The translations under genes were made by a program, and so were the position numbers. From Stackebrandtia nassauensis DSM 44728 (GTDB lineage Bacteria > Actinomycetota > Actinomycetes > Mycobacteriales > Micromonosporaceae): a stretch of DNA of 64,000 nt. Each line of letters begins with the position of its first letter. Within the stretch, counting starts at the first letter, position 1. Location of the stretch: the NCBI RefSeq assembly GCF_000024545.1, contig NC_013947.1:62001-126000 (forward strand), in the 5' to 3' direction. Under the pieces are notes generated by a model. That model was not told where the DNA came from and did no database searches. It saw only the letters and a program-made list of their open reading frames with translations. This document shows positions 15,299 to 23,999 of the stretch, piece after piece.

Positions 15299-16162
15299 AT
15301 GACCAATATGACCGGCGCCATTCACGAGGCCGTCGACGCGATCGGCACCGCCATCATCTATGCCGAGAGCAGGAAGGGCAGCTGGGTCTTCGAACAGCAG
15401 GAGTGGCTCGACTTCGTGCGCGAACTCTCGCCACTCATGCACCACCAGTATGGGCGCCTGGCGAACTGCGACCCGAGTCCGGCCAAGGCCGCCTCGAAAC
15501 GCATCGAGTCGGGGAAGACCAGCCTGGCGAAAAACGCGAACCCGAACGGCAGCCTGGAGTCGCAGACCAAACGCATCAAGAAGTTGTGCGAGACCTGGAG
15601 GAGCGACGGTGGCTACGCGTTCCACAGCCACATCGGGAAGATGGAATTCGCGTTGCTGCACCAACAGGAGATGGCGGCGGTGCTGTCCAGCCTGATGGAG
15701 CTTCACTCGTCGCACGTCCTGGCGACCCAGGAAGACCTGCTCAACATCGCGAACCTGACCATCGACAGTCTGGAGAGGCACGGATACGACATCCAGCAGA
15801 AGGAGCGGCAGAAGCTGGGCGCGATCCTGGACACGCTGGTCTCCGTCGCCAGTGGCGGAATAGTGGGCAGTCTGGGTAGTGGAGCGGCCAAGGCCGTGGG
15901 CGAGGCCGTGTCGGGAATCAAGGGCTCCTCCGCGGTCAGCGCGGCGATGCAGCTGCCGACCGACGACACCATGCTGATCATCAAAACGATGAAGCGAAAG
16001 GTGGACCAGTTGATCGAGCAGACCACCGCTCAGCAGAGCCAGATTCGCGTCGCACTCACCTCGGTCTTCGAAGCCTATGTGGACAAACCCATCATGCTGC
16101 CGCCGGAGGTCGCCACCGGAACGCTCAGTGATCAGGACTGGAGGTACGCGACCCGTCGTTAG
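15299..16162 (+). CDS. Hypothetical helical protein, last gene of type VII-like cluster
   Basis: A 287-residue soluble protein with long amphipathic helices. A glycine/alanine-rich stretch in the middle (LVSVASGGIVGSLGSGAAKAVGEAVSG, quoted in part: GGIVGSLGSGAAKAVGEA) could be a membrane-interacting hairpin like those in pore-forming or type VII-secreted toxins. Its base composition is slightly less GC-rich than its neighbours, which hints at transfer. ATG 15299 has GGAG upstream; ATG 15308 is an alternative. Function unknown. Confidence 0.6.
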   Translation: MTNMTGAIHEAVDAIGTAIIYAESRKGSWVFEQQEWLDFVRELSPLMHHQYGRLANCDPSPAKAASKRIESGKTSLAKNANPNGSLESQTKRIKKLCETWRSDGGYAFHSHIGKMEFALLHQQEMAAVLSSLMELHSSHVLATQEDLLNIANLTIDSLERHGYDIQQKERQKLGAILDTLVSVASGGIVGSLGSGAAKAVGEAVSGIKGSSAVSAAMQLPTDDTMLIIKTMKRKVDQLIEQTTAQQSQIRVALTSVFEAYVDKPIMLPPEVATGTLSDQDWRYATRR

Positions 16163-16288
16163 CGACGGGTTCGTACAGCGGTCCGGGGCGCCGGGGCATT
16201 CCTGAGCCGTATGGTGTAGCCACATGGCCGGTGGGCGACTATGCTACTGGCCGGTAACATGTGCGGCCTAGGTGAAGGAGCCAAAGCC

Positions 16289-18472
16289 ATGGGCGTCGTT
16301 CAGATCGTCGCGACCCTGATCGCCGCGGTGGTGACCATCGTGGCCATCACCGTCTTCGCACGCACCGGCATGAGCATGGTCCGGATCATCAAGCTCGGCG
16401 CGCCCGACCCGACCCGTCGCAACAAGGGCGCGGTACGGCTGAAGACCATGCTGCGCGAGACCGTCGGCCACACCCGCATGCTGAAGTGGACACTGGTCGG
16501 CGCGGCGCACTGGTTCGTCTTCGTCGCCTTCATCACGCTGTTCCCGGTCCTGGTCGAGGCGTACCTCAAGGTCATCAATCCGACGTGGACACTGCCCTTC
16601 GTCGGACACTGGTCGCTGTGGCTGCTGTACACCGAGACCATCGGCGCCCTCGGCATCGCGGGCATCGTCGCGCTGTTCGTCGTGCGGATGCTGAACCAGC
16701 CCCGGAACAACCCGGCTCCCGAACGGCCCGAGGGCACCGAACTGTCCGAGGCGCACACCCGCACCTCCACCTCCCGGTTCGAGCGGTCCCGGCAGTGGCA
16801 GGGCTTCTACATCGAGGCCACGATCTTCGGCATCATCGCCAGCCACTTCATCACCCGGTCGCTGAAGGTCGCCGCCGGTGAACTGGACGTCCCCGCCTGG
16901 GCGGCACCGATCTCGAACGCGATCGGCGGCGCGATGTCGGGCCTCGGCGAGGCCGCGCTGACCCCCATCACCATCGTGGCGCTGGTCGAGATCATCATCT
17001 CCTGGCTGTTCTTCTACATCCTGGGCCGCAACATCACGATGGGCCTGGGCTGGCACCGGATCACGGCCTTCTTCAACATCTACTTCAAGCGCAACGCCGA
17101 CGGCCCGGTCTCGCTGGGCGCGGCCAAACCGCTCATGGTGCGCGGCGAACCCATCGACTTCGAGAACGCCGACCCCGAGACCGACCCCTTCGGCGTCGGG
17201 CAGGTCGAACAGTTCACCTGGAAGGGCCTGCTCGACTTCACCACCTGCACCGAGTGCGGACGCTGCCAGTCGCAGTGCCCGGCCTGGAACACCGACAAAC
17301 CGCTGTCGCCCAAGCTGCTCATCACCGACCTGCGCGAGCACCTGTACGCCAAGGCCCCGTACCTGCTGGCCGGAGGCGGCAAGGACGCGCTCGGCGAGGA
17401 GACCGGCACCGCCGAACAGCTCAAGGACGTGCCCGCCGACGCGCTGGCCGAGGCCGAGAAGTCGCTGGTCGGCGACGTCATCGACCCCGACGTGCTGTGG
17501 TCGTGCACCACGTGTGGCGCCTGCGTGGAGCAGTGCCCGGTCGACATCGAGCACGTCGACCACATCGTCGACATGCGCCGCCACCAGGTGATGATCGAAT
17601 CGGCGTTCCCGTCCGAGGCGCAGACCCTGATGCGCAACCTCGAGAACAAGGGCAACCCGTGGGGCGCGGCCCCCAACACCCGCGAGGACTGGACCAAGGG
17701 CCTGGACTTCGAGGTGCCGCGGGTGGACTCGGCCAGCCCCGACTTCGAGTACCTGTTCTGGGTCGGCTGCGCCGGTGCCTTCGACGACAAGGCCGTCAAG
17801 ACCACCCAGGCGGTGGCGACACTGCTGTACGAGGCCGAGGTCAAGTACGCCATCCTCGGCAACGGCGAGACCTGCACCGGCGACCCGGCCCGCCGCAGCG
17901 GCAACGAGTTCCTGTTCTCGATGCTGGCCGAGCAGAACGTCGAGACCCTCAACGAGGCCAAGGTCACCAAGATCGTCGCCACCTGCCCGCACTGCCTCAA
18001 CACGCTCGGCAACGAGTACGGCCAACTGGGCGGCAACTACGAGGTCATCCACCACACCGAACTGCTGTCCAACCTGATCGCGGAACGGCGGCTCAAGCCG
18101 GTCACCAAGCTGGAGAACGGAGTCACGTACCACGACCCCTGCTACCTGGGCCGCCACAACCGGGTGTTCAGCCCGCCGCGTGAGCTGCTGGGCGAGGTCT
18201 CGGCCACCGGCCTGACCGAGATGCCCCGCAACTCCGAGAAGTCCTTCTGCTGCGGTGCCGGTGGGGCCCGCATGTGGATGGAGGAGAAGATCGGTACACG
18301 TATTAACATCAATCGAAGTACCGAAGCGGTGGAGACCGGCGCCAAAACCGTAGCGGTCGCCTGTCCATTCTGTTCCACGATGATCAATGACGGTGTGAAC
18401 GCGGTAGGTGCCGGAGACGACGTGGAAGTCGTCGATGTGGCACAGATCCTACTGCGAAACACTCGCGAGTAA
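16289..18472 (+). CDS. Membrane-bound Fe-S oxidoreductase (HdrD/GlpC-like)
   Basis: A 727-residue protein with about five N-terminal membrane helices of the nitrate-reductase-gamma type, then two 4Fe-4S motifs (CTECGRCQSQCPAW and CTTCGACVEQCPVD). Two C-terminal CCG cysteine domains include CPHCLNTLG and FCCGAGGARMW, CPFCSTM. Similar proteins occur in mycobacteria and are annotated as heterodisulfide-reductase-like, linking cytoplasmic electron donors to quinones; the partner is unknown. ATG 16289 was chosen because AAGGAG lies eight bases upstream; longer frames begin with atypical sequence. It appears to be a single-gene unit. Confidence 0.85.
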   Translation: MGVVQIVATLIAAVVTIVAITVFARTGMSMVRIIKLGAPDPTRRNKGAVRLKTMLRETVGHTRMLKWTLVGAAHWFVFVAFITLFPVLVEAYLKVINPTWTLPFVGHWSLWLLYTETIGALGIAGIVALFVVRMLNQPRNNPAPERPEGTELSEAHTRTSTSRFERSRQWQGFYIEATIFGIIASHFITRSLKVAAGELDVPAWAAPISNAIGGAMSGLGEAALTPITIVALVEIIISWLFFYILGRNITMGLGWHRITAFFNIYFKRNADGPVSLGAAKPLMVRGEPIDFENADPETDPFGVGQVEQFTWKGLLDFTTCTECGRCQSQCPAWNTDKPLSPKLLITDLREHLYAKAPYLLAGGGKDALGEETGTAEQLKDVPADALAEAEKSLVGDVIDPDVLWSCTTCGACVEQCPVDIEHVDHIVDMRRHQVMIESAFPSEAQTLMRNLENKGNPWGAAPNTREDWTKGLDFEVPRVDSASPDFEYLFWVGCAGAFDDKAVKTTQAVATLLYEAEVKYAILGNGETCTGDPARRSGNEFLFSMLAEQNVETLNEAKVTKIVATCPHCLNTLGNEYGQLGGNYEVIHHTELLSNLIAERRLKPVTKLENGVTYHDPCYLGRHNRVFSPPRELLGEVSATGLTEMPRNSEKSFCCGAGGARMWMEEKIGTRININRSTEAVETGAKTVAVACPFCSTMINDGVNAVGAGDDVEVVDVAQILLRNTRE

Positions 18473-18611
18473 CCCTTACGTCACGCCAAGTACCAGCACA
18501 AACACTTAGTCCTGACTGGATCACAGCCCCGACTCCGAAACGACGGGGCGCGATCTTTCCTGCTATGTTGCGGTGCTGTCCGGCGGGACGCAGGAAGGAC
18601 CCCCACCCCTC

Positions 18612-20501
18612 ATGTCAAAGCCCACTTTCCGCCAGCGTGCGCGCTATTGGTTCGACAACACCATGTCCAAGGGCACCAAAGCCCTGATCAGCTGGCTGAC
18701 CATCATCACCCTGGTCGTCGTGGCCATCGGTGCCGGTCTCGCCGTGCTGGCCTCGCTGATCGACCCCAAGGCCGAAGACGAAGGGTTCGCCGCCAACCTG
18801 TGGACGGCGTTCATCCACGTCATCGACCCGGGAACCATCACCGGTGACACCTCTACTCCGCTGTTCATCGGCATGATGCTGGTGATCACCATCGGCGGTC
18901 TGGTCATCATCTCGTCCCTTGTGGGTATTCTGACCACCGGTCTGGACGCCAAGCTGGAGGAACTGCGCAAGGGCCGCTCACTGGTCGTCGAGAGCGGCCA
19001 CACCGTCGTCCTGGGCTGGTCGGACCAGGTCTTCACCGTCATCTCCGAACTGGTGGAGGCCAACGAGAGCGAGAAACGCGCCTGCATCGCCATCCTGGCC
19101 GACCGCGACAAGGTCGAGATGGAGGACGAGATCCGGGCCAAACTCTCCGACCTGAAGACCACGAAGGTCGTGTGCCGCACCGGCGACCCGGCCGACCCCG
19201 ACGACATCGCCATCGTCAACCCCGAGCAGGCCAAGGGCATCGTCCTGCTCACCTCCAACGAGGAGGACCCGGACGCCCAGCTGGTGCGCAGCCTGCTCGC
19301 CGTCACCGAGGGCGGGCAGAAGACCGACGGACCGCACGTGGTGGGAGCGGTCACCGACAGTCGCAACCTGCCCGCGGCCCGGCTGGCCGGTGGGCCCCGC
19401 GCCCAGGTCGTCGACGGCGACGACATCATGGCGCGGCTGATGGTGCAGACCTGTCGGCAGTCGGGACTGTCGGTCGTCTACACCGACCTGCTGGACTTCG
19501 GCGGCGACGAGATGTACATGGTCGAGGAGCCGCGGCTGGTGGGCTGCACGGTGCAGCAGGTGGTGCACGCGTACCGCGTCTCAAGCTTCATGGGCATCTA
19601 CAACCCCAACACCGGCAGCCGCATCAACCCGCCGTCCTCGACCGTCGTCAACCCGGGCGACCGGCTCATCATGCTGTCCGAGGACGACAGCACCATCGTG
19701 CTGGACGGCGCGCAGCCGTACATCGAGGAGAAGGCCATCGTGGCGCGCGGCGAGCACGGCTCCCGTCCCGAACGCACCCTCATCCTCGGCTGGAACGCCC
19801 GCACCCCAACGGTTCTGGAACAGCTCGACGCCTACGTGTCCCGAGGCTCCACCACCGACGTCGTCTCCGACCACGGCGACATGTCCACCCAGCTGCGTCG
19901 CCTCGGGCCGCAGATGAAGGTGCAGTCGGTGAACTTCAAGGAGGACGACACCACCAGCCGCGCGCTGCTGGAGTCGCTCAACGTCGCCAGCTACGACCAC
20001 GTCATCGTGTTGTGCCGCGACGACGTACCGGCGCAGTTGGCCGACTCCAAGACCCTCGTGACGCTGCTTCACCTGCGCGACATGGCCGAGAAGTCCGGCC
20101 AGCGCTACAAGGTGGTCAGCGAGATGGCCGACGACCGCAACCGGGGCCTGGCCCAGGTGACCCAGGCCGACGACTTCATCGTCAGCGAGAAGCTGATCAG
20201 CCTGATGCTGACCCAGACCGCCGAGAACCCGCACCTGTCGCAGGTCTTCAACGACCTGTTCGACCCGGACGGCAGCGAGATCTACCTGAAGCCGTGCGAG
20301 TACTACGTCCGGCCGGGCATGCCGCTCAACTTCTACACGGTGGCCGAGAGCGCCAGGCGTCGCGGCGAGACGGCCATCGGCTACCGGCAGGCGGCACTGT
20401 CCAGCCAGGCGCCCACCTTCGGTGTCGTCCTCAACCCGGACAAGGCGGCCGGTTTCACGATGCAGGCCGGCGACAAGGTGATCGTGCTGGCCGAGGACTG
20501 A
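18612..20501 (+). CDS. CASTOR/POLLUX-like ion channel
   Basis: A 629-residue protein. Two hydrophobic segments near the N-terminus (ALISWLTIITLVVVAIGAGLAV and LFIGMMLVITIGGLVIISSLVG, quoted from longer spans) flank a short pore-like loop. They are followed by two tandem RCK/TrkA-N-like Rossmann domains, the first starting TVVLGWSDQVFTVISEL and the second TLILGWNARTPTVLEQL. This matches bacterial relatives of plant CASTOR/POLLUX channels, which carry cations and are gated by ligand binding to the RCK part. ATG 18612 is used; GGAAGGA lies 13 bases upstream. Ion and ligand are not readable from sequence. Confidence 0.82.
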   Translation: MSKPTFRQRARYWFDNTMSKGTKALISWLTIITLVVVAIGAGLAVLASLIDPKAEDEGFAANLWTAFIHVIDPGTITGDTSTPLFIGMMLVITIGGLVIISSLVGILTTGLDAKLEELRKGRSLVVESGHTVVLGWSDQVFTVISELVEANESEKRACIAILADRDKVEMEDEIRAKLSDLKTTKVVCRTGDPADPDDIAIVNPEQAKGIVLLTSNEEDPDAQLVRSLLAVTEGGQKTDGPHVVGAVTDSRNLPAARLAGGPRAQVVDGDDIMARLMVQTCRQSGLSVVYTDLLDFGGDEMYMVEEPRLVGCTVQQVVHAYRVSSFMGIYNPNTGSRINPPSSTVVNPGDRLIMLSEDDSTIVLDGAQPYIEEKAIVARGEHGSRPERTLILGWNARTPTVLEQLDAYVSRGSTTDVVSDHGDMSTQLRRLGPQMKVQSVNFKEDDTTSRALLESLNVASYDHVIVLCRDDVPAQLADSKTLVTLLHLRDMAEKSGQRYKVVSEMADDRNRGLAQVTQADDFIVSEKLISLMLTQTAENPHLSQVFNDLFDPDGSEIYLKPCEYYVRPGMPLNFYTVAESARRRGETAIGYRQAALSSQAPTFGVVLNPDKAAGFTMQAGDKVIVLAED

Positions 20502-20523
20502 TCCCCGGCCAGCCCGGACTCGG

Positions 20524-20979
20524 TCAGCTGGTGCGGGTGAAGTCGGCGACCCAGTTGGTCTCCCAGGTCTCGCCGCCGTCGCGCGAGAACGCCTGCTCCC
20601 AGCGGGCGGTGGTCGCGGTGATGTTGGACCAGATGAAGACCACCTTGATCTTCTCGCCGTTGAAGACGTCGTCGGCGTAGAACTCGCCCCGGCCGTCGAC
20701 GAACCTGCCGACCTGCGGCGGCAGCGCCATCGGCGACCGGCTGGACGCCCAGTACAGCGACCATTCGTCGGTCTTGGCGTCGTAGAGGCGCACCGTCACG
20801 CCCGAGTAGCCCTGGTCGGGGAAGGTCACCTCGTCGATGTTCCCGGCGCCGTCCCAGATGCTCCAGCACTTGAGGTCGCCGGTGAACTCGTACCACTCGT
20901 CGCAGCCGTTGAGGATCTCGCGCAGCCGACGCTGTTTGGAGGTCCAGGTACCGACGAGGAAATCGAAATTATTGTCCAT
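20524..20979 (-). CDS. Hypothetical protein, lipocalin/DUF1579-like
   Basis: A 151-residue protein opening with FLVGTWTSKQRRLREIL, then alternating strands rich in Trp and Tyr (DEWYEFTGDLKCWSIWDG, DEWSLYWASSRSPM). The G-x-W near the start and the all-beta pattern resemble small lipocalin-like families. There is no signal peptide. Similar proteins are often encoded beside oxidoreductases, but the function is unknown. It is convergent with the channel gene and 37 bp downstream of the ECF41 sigma gene's 3' end, so it may be read with it. Confidence 0.65.
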   Translation of the reverse strand: MDNNFDFLVGTWTSKQRRLREILNGCDEWYEFTGDLKCWSIWDGAGNIDEVTFPDQGYSGVTVRLYDAKTDEWSLYWASSRSPMALPPQVGRFVDGRGEFYADDVFNGEKIKVVFIWSNITATTARWEQAFSRDGGETWETNWVADFTRTS

Positions 20980-21016
20980 GCGCGGGACGATATGGCCGCT
21001 TCACTGACATCTAGTG

Positions 21017-21901
21017 TCAGCGAACCCGGGAAAGTTTCTCAGGATTGCGGACGTAGTACAGGCCCGAGACCAGACCGTCGTCGAGCCGCAGTGTCAGGAC
21101 GCCGTCGAGTTTCCCGCAGACCCGCATCAACAGTGCCGGGAAACCGTTGACCCGCACCGGTTCCAGCGTCGCGCCCCGCAGGAAGGTGTCGAGCGAGGCG
21201 GCGAACAGCCGCAGCACCTTGTCGGCGCCGACGATCGGGTTGGGCAGGGCCGTGACGATGCCGCCGCCGTCGCTGAGCATGACCATGTCCGGGGCCAGGA
21301 TGTCGACCAGGCCCTGGAGGTCGCCGGTGGCCACGGCGCTGCGGAACGCCTCCAGCGCCGCCCGGGACTGGGCGGGCGACACCTCGCCCCGGGGGCGGCG
21401 GGCGGCGACGTGGGAGCGGGCGCGGTGGGCGACCTTGCGGACCGCCGCGGGGGTCTTGTCGACGGCCTCGGCGATCTCGTCGTAGTCGAGGGCGAACACG
21501 TCCCGCAGCACGAAGACCGCCCTCTCGGTGGGGGTGAGGGTTTCCAGGACCAGCAGCATCGCCGTCGAGAGGCTGTCGGCCAGTTCGACGTCCTCGGCGA
21601 CGTCCGGTGTCGTCAGCAGCGGCTCGGGCAGCCACGGCCCGACGTAGGACTCCTTGCGGCGGCTGAGGGTGCGCAGCCGGTTGAGGGCCTGGCGGGTGGC
21701 GATGCGGACCAGGTAGGCGCGGTGGTCGCGCACGGTGTCGAGGTCGACGTCCGCCCACCGCAGCCAGGTCTCCTGGAGCACGTCCTCGGCGTCGACGGCG
21801 GAGCCCAGCAGCTCGTAGGCCACCGTGAACAGCAGGTTCCGGTGCGCCACGAACGCATCGGTGGCGGCGTCGGGACCGGTCTCCGCGCGGCCTGCGGTCA
21901 T
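21017..21901 (-). CDS. ECF41-type RNA polymerase sigma factor (SigJ-like)
   Basis: A 294-residue sigma factor. Sigma region 2 spans VAYELLGSAVDAEDVLQETWLRW, quoted in part (AEDVLQETWLRW). Region 4 has LTPTERAVFVLRDVF with YDEIAEAVDKTPAAVRKVAHRAR. A fused SnoaL-like C-terminal domain of about 110 residues is the hallmark of the ECF41 group and regulates the sigma factor instead of an anti-sigma protein. ATG 21901 has AGGAG seven bases upstream. A TGTCACA-N16-TGTC promoter precedes it, suggesting autoregulation. It is divergent from an FAD oxidoreductase, the expected partner type for ECF41. Confidence 0.9.
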   Translation of the reverse strand: MTAGRAETGPDAATDAFVAHRNLLFTVAYELLGSAVDAEDVLQETWLRWADVDLDTVRDHRAYLVRIATRQALNRLRTLSRRKESYVGPWLPEPLLTTPDVAEDVELADSLSTAMLLVLETLTPTERAVFVLRDVFALDYDEIAEAVDKTPAAVRKVAHRARSHVAARRPRGEVSPAQSRAALEAFRSAVATGDLQGLVDILAPDMVMLSDGGGIVTALPNPIVGADKVLRLFAASLDTFLRGATLEPVRVNGFPALLMRVCGKLDGVLTLRLDDGLVSGLYYVRNPEKLSRVR

Positions 21902-21943
21902 CGGTGGCTCCTGTCTGTGGGCTGTCGAGGGTGCCACCCACAA

Positions 21944-21970
21944 GACACCGGCGGCCAGCCATCTGTGACA
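21944..21970 (-). promoter_or_regulatory. ECF41-type promoter of the sigma gene
   Basis: Minus strand: -35 TGTCACA (21970-21964), 16-base spacer, -10 TGTC (21947-21944) followed by TTGTG. The reported ECF41 consensus, as I recall it, is TGTCACA-N16-CGTC. The start codon is 43 bases downstream. Confidence 0.75.
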
Positions 21971-22005
21971 TCCCGTCGCCGGTGGCCGAGCTCACGGCGC
22001 GAAGT

Positions 22006-22032
22006 TGTCGCAAGGAGCGGTCGGCCGGTGTC
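22006..22032 (+). promoter_or_regulatory. ECF41-type promoter of the FAD oxidoreductase
   Basis: Plus strand: -35 TGTCGCA (22006-22012), 16-base spacer, -10 TGTC (22029-22032) followed by TTGTG. It is the same element as in the divergent sigma promoter, with one base changed in the -35. ATG is at 22067. Confidence 0.75.
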
Positions 22033-22066
22033 TTGTGTGCGAACAGTTTTCCGATGGGAGGCCGCA

Positions 22067-23125
22067 ATGAAGGTAGTGGTGGTCGGCGCCGGGTACGCGG
22101 GCATGATGGCCGCGAACAAACTGGCCCGCAAGGCGAGGAACGCCGAGATAACGGTGATCAATCCGCGTCCGCAGTTCGTGGAACGGGTGCGGCTGCACCA
22201 GCGGATCGCCGCGACGACGAGGGCCGCGCGGCCGTTCAGTGCGATGCTGCGCAAGGGAATCCGGTCCCGCGTCGGCACGGTCGACAAGATCGGCGACGGC
22301 ACCGTCGTGCTCGACGACGGCGCCCGGTTCGACTTCGACCACGCGATCCTGGCCGTCGGCAGCACGGTGCGGCCGATGCCCGGCACCGTGCCGGTCGGGT
22401 CGTGGGACGGCGCCGAAGCGGCCCGCAGGAGCCTGGCCGCGCTGGGTGAGGGTGCGACCGTCACGGTCATCGGCGCCGGTCCCACCGGCATCGAGACCGC
22501 GTCCGAGATCGCTTCCACCCGACCGGAACTGCGGGTGCGGCTCATCGGCGCCGCGATCGCGCACAGCTATTCGCTGGGGGCGCGGGAACGGGTGCTGACC
22601 GAACTGGAACGGATGAACGTCGACCTCGTCGAGGACAGCGTCACCGAGGTGACCGACGGCGTCGTGCGTCTGGAATCCGGTGACCGGTTCCGATCCGACC
22701 TGTCACTGTGGGCGGTCATCAGCGGCGTCCCACAACTGGCCTCGCGCAGCGGTCTCGCCGTCAACGAGGACGGTCAGGTCATCGTGGACGCGTACCTGCG
22801 CAGCGTCTCCGACGACCGGATCTTCGCGGTCGGCGACTGCGCGGCGGTGCCGGGCGCCCGGTTCTCCTGCCAGTGCGCGATACCGCAGGGCGGCTACGTG
22901 GGCGGCGCCTGCGCCCGACTGCTCCGGGGCCGCGAGCTGGAACCCTTCGTCATGCGGTTCCGGGGCCGGGGCGTGAGTCTGGGCCGCCGGGACGCGGTCG
23001 TGCAGTTCACCGACGCCGACGACAACCCCAAGGAGTCCTTCGCGGCCGGGGCCACCGGGGTCGCGCTCAAGGAGCTCGCGACCCGGGGCGCGAAGTTCGG
23101 CGCCGGCACCGGTTGGGGAGCCTGA
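22067..23125 (+). CDS. FAD-dependent pyridine nucleotide-disulfide-type oxidoreductase
   Basis: A 352-residue flavoprotein. The N-terminal FAD-binding motif is VVVVGAGYAGMMAANKLA, the NAD(P)-binding motif is TVIGAGPTGIETASEIA (about 140), and the FAD-contacting RIFAVGDCAAVPG lies near 270. It resembles NDH-2/AIF-like enzymes without a second membrane anchor. The ATG has GGGAGG upstream. An ECF41-type promoter and the divergent ECF41 sigma gene indicate co-regulation. Substrate unknown. Confidence 0.88.
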   Translation: MKVVVVGAGYAGMMAANKLARKARNAEITVINPRPQFVERVRLHQRIAATTRAARPFSAMLRKGIRSRVGTVDKIGDGTVVLDDGARFDFDHAILAVGSTVRPMPGTVPVGSWDGAEAARRSLAALGEGATVTVIGAGPTGIETASEIASTRPELRVRLIGAAIAHSYSLGARERVLTELERMNVDLVEDSVTEVTDGVVRLESGDRFRSDLSLWAVISGVPQLASRSGLAVNEDGQVIVDAYLRSVSDDRIFAVGDCAAVPGARFSCQCAIPQGGYVGGACARLLRGRELEPFVMRFRGRGVSLGRRDAVVQFTDADDNPKESFAAGATGVALKELATRGAKFGAGTGWGA

Positions 23126-23183
23126 ACCAGTGGTGTGACGCGTGTCATACAGTGTCGCGGCTCGTCGGCCGCGTCTGCTGGAC

Positions 23184-23999
23184 ATGAATGCTGTGAACCA
23201 GCCCCGGCCGTCGGCGCTGGCGACCCTCGCGAGGTCGACGGCCGCACCGGCGCGCACCGCCCCGGCCGTCGTCGACCAGTCGGTGATCATCCCGGTCTAC
23301 AACGAGAGCGACCGGCTGGCCGCGACCCTCGCCGAGGTCCGCGCCCACCTGAACGGCGCGGGCGGCGCCTGGGAGCTCATCGTCGTGGACGACGGTTCGC
23401 GCGACGACTCGGCGGCCATCGCCGCGCGGTTCGCGGCCGGTGAACCCCGGATCCGGTTGCTGCGCACCCCGCGCAACCGGGGCAAGGGCCACGCCGTGCG
23501 GCACGGCGTGCTGGCCTCGCGCGGGCGCCGGGTGCTGTACTGCGACGCCGACCTGGCCACCCCCATCGGGGAGCTGGATCGCCTGCACGCGAAGCTGGAC
23601 GCGGGATTCGCCGGGGCGATCGGCTCCCGGGTCGGCCCGCACGCCGACATCCGGCAACGGCAGCCGCTGCCCCGGGTCCTGTTGGGCCGGTTGGGGAACC
23701 GGCTGATCCGGCTGGCCGCCGTCCCCGGAGTCGGCGACACCCAGTGCGGATTCAAGCTCTTCGACGGCGACAAGGCCCGCCGCGCGTTCACACTGACCCG
23801 TGTGGACGGATGGGCTTTCGACGTCGAGGTGCTGTACCTGTTCGCGCGCGGCGACTGGCCGGTCGCCGAAGTCCCGGTGCGCTGGTCGCACCGCGCGGGC
23901 TCGAAGGTCCGGATGCGCGACTACCCGGCGACCCTCGCCGAACTGCTGCGGATGCGGTGGCGGCACCGGGGCGCGCCGCCACGGGTGCGGCAACAGTGA
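23184..23999 (+). CDS. Family 2 glycosyltransferase, dolichyl-phosphate-glucose synthase-like
   Basis: A 271-residue GT2 enzyme. The opening strand is SVIIPVYNESDRLAATL, then VVDDGSRDDS, and the metal-binding DXD is YCDADLATP. Late signatures DTQCGFKLFDGD and EVPVRWSHRAGSKV match the DPG/DPM synthase branch, which loads a sugar on a polyprenyl phosphate at the membrane. There are no membrane helices. The start could be 23184 (ATG) or a GTG at 23142. Its stop overlaps the next gene (GTGA), tying it to a large membrane protein, the probable sugar acceptor or transferase. Confidence 0.85.
   Translation: MNAVNQPRPSALATLARSTAAPARTAPAVVDQSVIIPVYNESDRLAATLAEVRAHLNGAGGAWELIVVDDGSRDDSAAIAARFAAGEPRIRLLRTPRNRGKGHAVRHGVLASRGRRVLYCDADLATPIGELDRLHAKLDAGFAGAIGSRVGPHADIRQRQPLPRVLLGRLGNRLIRLAAVPGVGDTQCGFKLFDGDKARRAFTLTRVDGWAFDVEVLYLFARGDWPVAEVPVRWSHRAGSKVRMRDYPATLAELLRMRWRHRGAPPRVRQQ

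Noticed and set aside
16200-16262. GGCCGGT repeats around TATGCT as a promoter of the Fe-S oxidoreductase
   Set aside because: The -10-like TATGCT has no convincing -35 at a suitable spacing, so I do not list it as a site.
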